Assembly (NCBI GenBank): GCA_950075865.1
Contig: CATMVA010000009.1
Coordinates: 1-64,000, forward strand
Length of the DNA stretch: 64,000 nucleotides
From: an uncultured Oscillospiraceae bacterium
GTDB taxonomy: Bacteria; Bacillota; Clostridia; Oscillospirales; Oscillospiraceae
Reading direction: 5' to 3'
The notes beneath the pieces were generated by a model. It did not search any database. It worked only from the letters and a program-made list of their open reading frames with translations, and was not told the DNA's origin. The translations under genes and the position numbers were made by a program. This document shows positions 59,440-64,000 of this stretch, piece by piece; positions within the stretch are counted from its first letter, which is position 1, and every line of letters starts with the position of its first letter.

Positions 59440-61593
59440 TTACTTCGGTTTCTTCATGGTGAGAGAGATCCGCTTTTTCTGTTCGTCCACCTCTTTGACC
59501 CAGACGGTGACCACATCCCCCACGCTCAGGACTTCGGAGGGGTGCTTGATATAGCGGTCGCAGATCTGGGAGATGTGGACCAGGCCGTCCTGATGGACCC
59601 CGATGTCCACAAAGGCGCCGAAGTCAATGACGTTGCGGACCGTGCCGGTGAGTTCCATGCCGGATTTCAGATCCTTCATGTCCAGAATGTCGCTGCGGAG
59701 CACCGGGGCGGGCAGCTCGTCACGGGGGTCCCGGCCGGGCTTCATCAGCTCCTTCACCACGTCCCGCAGGGTGGGCAGGCCTATCCCCAACTCCTGGGCG
59801 GCCTTTTCCTCCCCGTAGAGCTTTACCTTGGATTCCAGAAGGGCGATCTCACCCGCCTTCACGTCCTGAAGAGTGTAGCCGCATTTTTCCAGCAGGGCCT
59901 CAGCGGCGGCGTAGCTCTCGGGGTGGACGGCGGTGTTGTCCAGCACGTTCTTGCTCTCGGGGACCCGGAGGAAGCCGGCACACTGCTCGAAGGCCTTGGG
60001 CCCCAGCTTGGGCACCTTCAAAAGCTGCTTCCTGGTGGTGAAAGCCCCGTTTTCCTCCCGGTATTTCACCACGTTCTTGGCGGTGGTGGCGTTGAGGCCG
60101 GCCACATGGCTGAGAAGGGGGGCCGAGGCGGTGTTCAGGTCGGCTCCCACCGCGTTGACGCAGTCCTCCACCACTCCGTCCAGAGTCTCCCCCAGTCGGG
60201 CCTGAGGCATGTCGTGCTGGTACTGGCCCACTCCGATGGCCTTGGGGTCGATCTTCACCAGCTCGGCCAGCGGGTCCTGGAGCCGCCGGGCGATGGACAC
60301 CGCCGAACGGAGGTTTACATCATATTGGGGGAACTCCTCGGCGGCCAGCTTGGAGGCCGAGTAGACCGAGGCCCCCGCCTCGCTGACCACCATGTAGCTG
60401 ACCCCGCCGCCCACCATCTTGAGCAGCTCGGCGGTCATGATCTCGGTCTCCTTGGAGGCCGTGCCGTTGCCGATGGCGATGACCTCTACGCCGTGCTTTT
60501 GGATGAGTTTGGCCAGGGCGGTGATGGCCTCCTGCTTCTGCCGCTCGCCGAAGGTGGGGTAGACCACGGCGGTGTCCAGAACCTTGCCCGTAGGGTCCAC
60601 CACCGCCACCTTGCAGCCGTTGCGGTAGCCCGGGTCCAGACCCATGGCCACCTTGCCCTTCACAGGGGGCTGCATGAGGAGGGGCTTCAAATTCAGGGCG
60701 AACTGGCCGATGGCCCCCTCGTCGGCCTTGTCGGTGAGGGTGTTGCGGATCTCCCGCTCCAGGGAGGGATAGATGAGCCGGTCATAGGAGTCCCCGGCGG
60801 CAGCCCGGACAAACTCCGTAGCCGGGGAGCCGGGGCGGACCACCGCCTTGCAGAGGAGGGGCAGGGACTGCTCCTGCTCGGTGAGCACGTCCACCTTGAG
60901 CCACTCCTCCCGCTCCCCCCGGTTGATGGCCAGGATCTGGTGGCCCTGGAGCCGGGCCACCGGCTGCTTGAAGTCATAGTAGAGCCGGTAGACGCTGTCC
61001 TCCTCCTTGGTGGCCTGAGAGGAGAGGACGCTGTGCTTCAACATATACTCCCGCAGGAGTTTGCGGACCTCGGCGTCGTCGGAGATCATCTCGGCGATGA
61101 TGTCGTTGGCGCCTTGCAAGGCGTCCTCCACGGTCTCCACACCTTTTTCCGGGTCGATGTATTCCGCTGCCGCGGCGGCGGGGGCGGGGCAGTCGGGGGC
61201 CTGGGCAAAGAGGAGGAGGGCCAGGGGCTCCAGCCCCTTTTCCTTGGCCACGGTGGCCCGGGTGCGCCGCTTCTGCTTGTAGGGCCGATACAGGTCCTCC
61301 ACCTCGGCCAGGGTGGCGGCGTTGTCGATGGCGGCGGCAAGCTCCTCTGTCAGCTTGCCCTGCTCCTCGATGGAGTGTTTGACCTCCTCCCGGCGCTTGT
61401 CCAGGTTCCGGAGGTAATTGAGCCGGTCCTCCAGATTCCGCAGCACCGTGTCGTCCATGGCTCCGTGCATCTCCTTGCGGTAGCGGGCAATAAAAGGAAT
61501 TGTGTTTCCTTCGTCTAAAAGAGTCACAACATTATTGACGTAGTTTTCCGGCTGGCTCAGCTCGGCGGCCAGAAGTTTGATCAGTTTGTCCAT
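59440..61593 (-). CDS. tex: Tex family RNA-binding transcription accessory protein
   Basis: 717 residues: N-terminal Tex domain (about 1-320), YqgF/RNase H-like domain (MGLDPGYRNGCKVAVVDPTG), two helix-hairpin-helix segments (VKYREENGAFTTRKQLLKVPKLG) and a C-terminal S1 domain (GTVRNVIDFGAFVDIGVHQDGLVHISQI). It binds nucleic acid and is linked to transcription and stress tolerance. The start at 61593 follows AAGGAGA. The long antisense reading frame of this GC-rich gene is a shadow. Confidence 0.96.
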   Translation of the reverse strand: MDKLIKLLAAELSQPENYVNNVVTLLDEGNTIPFIARYRKEMHGAMDDTVLRNLEDRLNYLRNLDKRREEVKHSIEEQGKLTEELAAAIDNAATLAEVEDLYRPYKQKRRTRATVAKEKGLEPLALLLFAQAPDCPAPAAAAAEYIDPEKGVETVEDALQGANDIIAEMISDDAEVRKLLREYMLKHSVLSSQATKEEDSVYRLYYDFKQPVARLQGHQILAINRGEREEWLKVDVLTEQEQSLPLLCKAVVRPGSPATEFVRAAAGDSYDRLIYPSLEREIRNTLTDKADEGAIGQFALNLKPLLMQPPVKGKVAMGLDPGYRNGCKVAVVDPTGKVLDTAVVYPTFGERQKQEAITALAKLIQKHGVEVIAIGNGTASKETEIMTAELLKMVGGGVSYMVVSEAGASVYSASKLAAEEFPQYDVNLRSAVSIARRLQDPLAELVKIDPKAIGVGQYQHDMPQARLGETLDGVVEDCVNAVGADLNTASAPLLSHVAGLNATTAKNVVKYREENGAFTTRKQLLKVPKLGPKAFEQCAGFLRVPESKNVLDNTAVHPESYAAAEALLEKCGYTLQDVKAGEIALLESKVKLYGEEKAAQELGIGLPTLRDVVKELMKPGRDPRDELPAPVLRSDILDMKDLKSGMELTGTVRNVIDFGAFVDIGVHQDGLVHISQICDRYIKHPSEVLSVGDVVTVWVKEVDEQKKRISLTMKKPK

Positions 61594-61724
61594 AGCGGTT
61601 TCTCCTTGGTAAAAATTGATGACCCTATTATACCTGCTTTTTATTCCCTGGGCAAGAGAAAAACAGTAGGAGAGACTACAGGCTATGCAGAGAAGATCGT
61701 ACCGGCGTAAGGGCAAAAAAGTTC

Positions 61725-61753
61725 TTGCAATTCGGGAAAAGCTGTGCTATGAT
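61725..61753 (+). promoter_or_regulatory. Predicted promoter of secG
   Basis: TTGCAA (61725-61730), 17-base spacer, TATGAT (61748-61753). Confidence 0.7.
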
Positions 61754-61808
61754 AAAAGTCCTGAATTGAAAATACCTCCCGATATGGGCGGAAAGGAACG
61801 ATGAAATC

Positions 61809-62039
61809 ATGCTGAAAATGATCCTGAGTGTTGTCCAGGTCCTGCTGGCCCTGTTTCTGACCGTGGTGGTCCTTCTCCAGGAGGGCAAGACCGCCGGCGC
61901 GGCTGGGGCTTTGAGCGGCAGTTCGGACACCTTCCTCTCCAAGAACAAGTCCAAGAGCTGGAACGCCAAGATGGCCCGGTGGACCCAGTGGGTGGCCATC
62001 GCTTTCATGGTCCTGACCCTGGTGGTCTTCTTGATGTAA
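61809..62039 (+). CDS. secG: Preprotein translocase subunit SecG
   Basis: 76 residues with two membrane helices (about 3-22 and 58-75) and the conserved loop LLQEGKTAGAAGALSGSSDTFLSKNKSK. Accessory subunit of the SecYEG channel. In many Firmicutes it is followed by rnr, as here. Confidence 0.96.
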   Translation: MLKMILSVVQVLLALFLTVVVLLQEGKTAGAAGALSGSSDTFLSKNKSKSWNAKMARWTQWVAIAFMVLTLVVFLM

Positions 62040-62050
62040 GGAATTCCCGG

Positions 62051-62083
62051 AACGCCCTCCCAGCTTTGGGAGGGCGTTTTTCT
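62051..62083 (+). terminator. Terminator of secG
   Basis: AACGCCCTCCCA / TGGGAGGGCGTT around GCTT, then TTT. Confidence 0.92.
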
Positions 62084-62112
62084 GTCCGGAAAAAGGGACC
62101 GAAAAGAAAAAG

Positions 62113-62247
62113 TTATGTAAACTATATACGGCTTAGAGGGATGTTGGGGGATTTTTTATGTAAACCAAAACGTGCAATGTGGGACGTTTTCTGGAAAATA
62201 GCTGGAAAAAGAAGGAAGAAAAATCCAGCCGTAAAATTTATGTAAAC
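62113..62247 (+). repeat. Three direct repeats upstream of rnr
   Basis: TTATGTAAAC at 62113-62122, 62156-62165 and 62238-62247. The last two share 15 bases (TTTATGTAAACCAAA). The spacer of about 235 bases is AT-rich and holds no gene. GTTTTGA also occurs three times just before and across the rnr start (62293, 62303, 62314). Confidence 0.65.
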
Positions 62248-62319
62248 CAAATGTTGTATAAAGTTGTATCTTTCTTGGGATGCTTTTGAAGTGTTTTGAG
62301 AGGTTTTGAGGTGGTTTTG

Positions 62320-64000
62320 ATGGCAAAAAACGAGGTTTTGAATGGAATTTACCAGGGCACCGGACGGGGCTTTGGATTTTTGATCCCCGACGGGGGTCAG
62401 AGCAGAAATGACGACTGTTTTATTCCGCCCCGCCGGGAGGGGGGCGCCTGGGACGGGGACCGGGTGGAGGGGATGCTGGAGGAAGCCGACCCCGCTCAGC
62501 CCGGACGGCGGGTGGCCCGGATCGTCCGGGTAGTGGAGCGGGGCAACCCCACCGTGACCGGGACCATCCGGAAAGCGGACAGGCAGGTGTGGCTCTGGCC
62601 GGACAACGAGCGGCTCCCCGGGCCCATCAAGCTGCCGGGAAGGGTGTCCGTCCGGGACGGGGAGAAGGCGGCTGTGCGGATAAGCTCCTACGGCTCGGAG
62701 GGCCTGCCGCCCCTGGGGAAGCTGTGCGCCGACTTCGGCCCGGCGGGAAGGCGGGAGTCCTCGGCGGAGGCCATCCTTTTTGACCAGCACATCGAGAGGG
62801 AATTTCCCACGGAGGTGCTGGAGGAGGCCGGGGCCATCCCCCAGGAGGTGGACCGGACGGCCCTGAAGGGCCGGCGGAATCTGCGGGGGGAGATGATCAT
62901 TACCATCGACGGGGCGGCCTCCAAGGATCTGGACGACGCGGTCTCCCTGAAACGGGAGGGGGAGAACTGGGTGCTGGGGGTCCACATCGCCGATGTCAGC
63001 GCCTATGTGACCCCCGGCTCGGCGTTGGATGGGGAGGCCTTTACCCGGGGGACCTCGGTCTACTTTGCCGATCAGGTGATCCCCATGCTCCCGGTGGCCC
63101 TGTCCAATGGGATCTGCTCCCTGAACCCCGGGGTGGACCGGCTTACGCTCTCCTGTTTTATGACGTTGGATAAAACCGGGGCGGTGGTGGACCATACGGT
63201 CTGTGAAAGCGTTATCCGCTCAACTGAGCGGATGACCTATGCCGACTGCAACATCCTGCTGGGGACCGAGGAACATCATTTGGCTTCGCACGGCGCCGCC
63301 GACGGCGGCGCCTCCCTGCCAAACGACCGTGCCGGCAGTCCAGGGACTGCCCAGGCTTTGCGGCAGGAGCTGGAGGGGCGGTACGCCCACATCCTGCCCA
63401 TGCTCCGGGACATGGCGGCCCTCTCCAAAAAGCTGGAGAAGGTCCGCCGGGACCGGGGGGCCATTGACCTGGAGAGCCGGGAGAGCGCTGTGGTCTGCGA
63501 CAGCATGGGCGCGCCGGTGGCTGTGGTGCCCCACGGGCAGGGGGAGAGCGAGAAGATCATCGAGTCCTTCATGCTGATCGCCAACGAGACGGTGGCCCGG
63601 TATCTGTGCGAACAAAAGTGGCCCGGAGTCTTCCGGGTCCATGAAAAGCCCAGTATGGAGAAGGCCGAGACCCTGCGGGCCATGCTCTCCCCTCTGGGAC
63701 TGACCTTGAGGGACACCTCGGGCCACGCCTTCCAGAAGGTGCTGGACGCCGTGAAGGGAAAGCCCCAGGCTCCGGCGGTGTCCATGATGGTGCTGCGGAG
63801 CATGATGAAGGCCAGGTACGCCCCCGAGGATCTGGGGCACTTTGGAATCGGGGCCGAGCACTACTGCCACTTTACCTCCCCCATACGGAGGTATCCCGAT
63901 TTGATGGTCCACCGGTGTCTCCACGCCCTTTTGGAGGGGCAAAAGGCACGTGGTTTGGCCGCCGCCTGTGACCGGGCGGCCGGGCAGTCCTCCCGCCGGG
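62320..64000 (+). CDS. rnr: Ribonuclease R (3' end outside the window)
   Basis: 3'-to-5' exoribonuclease of the RNB family; 560 codons are visible. The start at ATG 62320 follows GAGGTGG by about five bases. A short N-terminal cold-shock-like region precedes ITIDGAASKDLDDAVSLKR (metal aspartates), ADVSAYVTPGSALDGEAFTRGTSVYFAD and HFTSPIRRYPDLMVHR. The frame carries an unusual insertion around residues 321-344. It continues past base 64000. Confidence 0.95.
   Translation, partial: MAKNEVLNGIYQGTGRGFGFLIPDGGQSRNDDCFIPPRREGGAWDGDRVEGMLEEADPAQPGRRVARIVRVVERGNPTVTGTIRKADRQVWLWPDNERLPGPIKLPGRVSVRDGEKAAVRISSYGSEGLPPLGKLCADFGPAGRRESSAEAILFDQHIEREFPTEVLEEAGAIPQEVDRTALKGRRNLRGEMIITIDGAASKDLDDAVSLKREGENWVLGVHIADVSAYVTPGSALDGEAFTRGTSVYFADQVIPMLPVALSNGICSLNPGVDRLTLSCFMTLDKTGAVVDHTVCESVIRSTERMTYADCNILLGTEEHHLASHGAADGGASLPNDRAGSPGTAQALRQELEGRYAHILPMLRDMAALSKKLEKVRRDRGAIDLESRESAVVCDSMGAPVAVVPHGQGESEKIIESFMLIANETVARYLCEQKWPGVFRVHEKPSMEKAETLRAMLSPLGLTLRDTSGHAFQKVLDAVKGKPQAPAVSMMVLRSMMKARYAPEDLGHFGIGAEHYCHFTSPIRRYPDLMVHRCLHALLEGQKARGLAAACDRAAGQSSRR
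63279..63351. repeat. Palindromic element inserted in frame in rnr
   Basis: Two hairpins back to back. In the first, TTTGGC (63279-63284) pairs with GCCAAA (63318-63323) and encloses GGCGCCGCC / GGCGGCGCC (63292-63312). The second is GGCAGTCC / GGACTGCC (63334-63351). The translated stretch (LASHGAADGGASLPNDRAG) interrupts the normal link between YADCNILLGTEE and the helix LEGRYAHILPML. Confidence 0.65.

Noticed and set aside
59068..61518. An 816-codon plus-strand frame opposite tex
   Set aside because: Length comes from the codon bias of tex; the sense strand encodes every Tex domain.

Overview
This window is about 64 kb of chromosome from a G+C-rich, low-redundancy Firmicute. The best fit is a gut anaerobe of the Oscillospirales (Flavonifractor / Lawsonibacter / Intestinimonas type). 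That placement is an inference from several things: clostridial-type small genes (SecG, DUF1846, DHHW/MBOAT, DUF4358, LytTR-DUF3021, PepV), strong AGGAGG ribosome sites, anaerobic metabolism (iron-sulfur serine dehydratase, an exported flavin reductase) and GC-rich coding sequence with AT-rich spacers. No 16S gene is present to confirm it. I see no CRISPR array, prophage, transposase or rRNA.

Layout. 1-2752: end of the ribosomal alpha operon (rpsM partial, rpsK, rpsD, rpoA, rplQ), then an aldose epimerase-like gene. 3726-8496: a LysR regulator divergent from a Tat-exported, FMN-binding/FAD flavoprotein reductase, followed by a complete tatBAC-type export operon. 8545-10336: a MATE exporter, tRNA-Leu(TAA) and initiator tRNA-fMet. 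10571-19511: a complete yhf/php-type operon (YhfZ, Y, T, U, Php, X, S and W homologues) carrying an extra compact amidase-signature-like gene. This is the most interesting functional unit here, because the pathway is not established. 19729-22298: malic enzyme and fumarase C. 22299-24580: an AT-rich repeat-bearing spacer, a broken beta-propeller gene and a lipoprotein. 24668-26105: an ECF sigma / anti-sigma pair. 26294-33393: prfB, trmL and the lower glycolysis block pgk-tpiA-gpmI-eno. 33486-44963: NAD synthetase, a YheO-type regulator with PepV dipeptidase, a lipoprotein, a tandem-OB protein, a CBS-domain CorC-like protein, L-serine dehydratase, an esterase and CTP synthase. 45193-46369: a decay zone with three damaged genes. 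46391-53655: DUF1846, a second copy of the lipoprotein family, a DHHW/MBOAT/DUF4358 envelope-acylation group and asnS. 53815-58769: a YtrA-type GntR/ABC exporter operon, a LytTR/DUF3021 module and an XRE regulator. 58891-64000: a beta-lactamase-family remnant, tex, secG and a partial rnr with an in-frame palindromic insertion.

How the parts work together. The LysR / flavoprotein / Tat block pairs a folded-protein export machine with a twin-arginine cargo. Malic enzyme, fumarase and that reductase could form a C4-dicarboxylate branch, although the reductase substrate is unknown. The yhf operon combines an importer-like membrane protein (YhfT) with two PLP-fold enzymes, a phosphotriesterase-like hydrolase, a phosphopentomutase-like metalloenzyme and an amidase-like protein under YhfZ. 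An exact 15-base box occurs twice in the yhfY leader and a close variant lies at the predicted yhfZ start site, so it is a good operator candidate. Several spacers carry REP-like double hairpins. One pair of them shares a 25-base core with one mismatch, and a separate palindromic element sits in frame inside RNase R.
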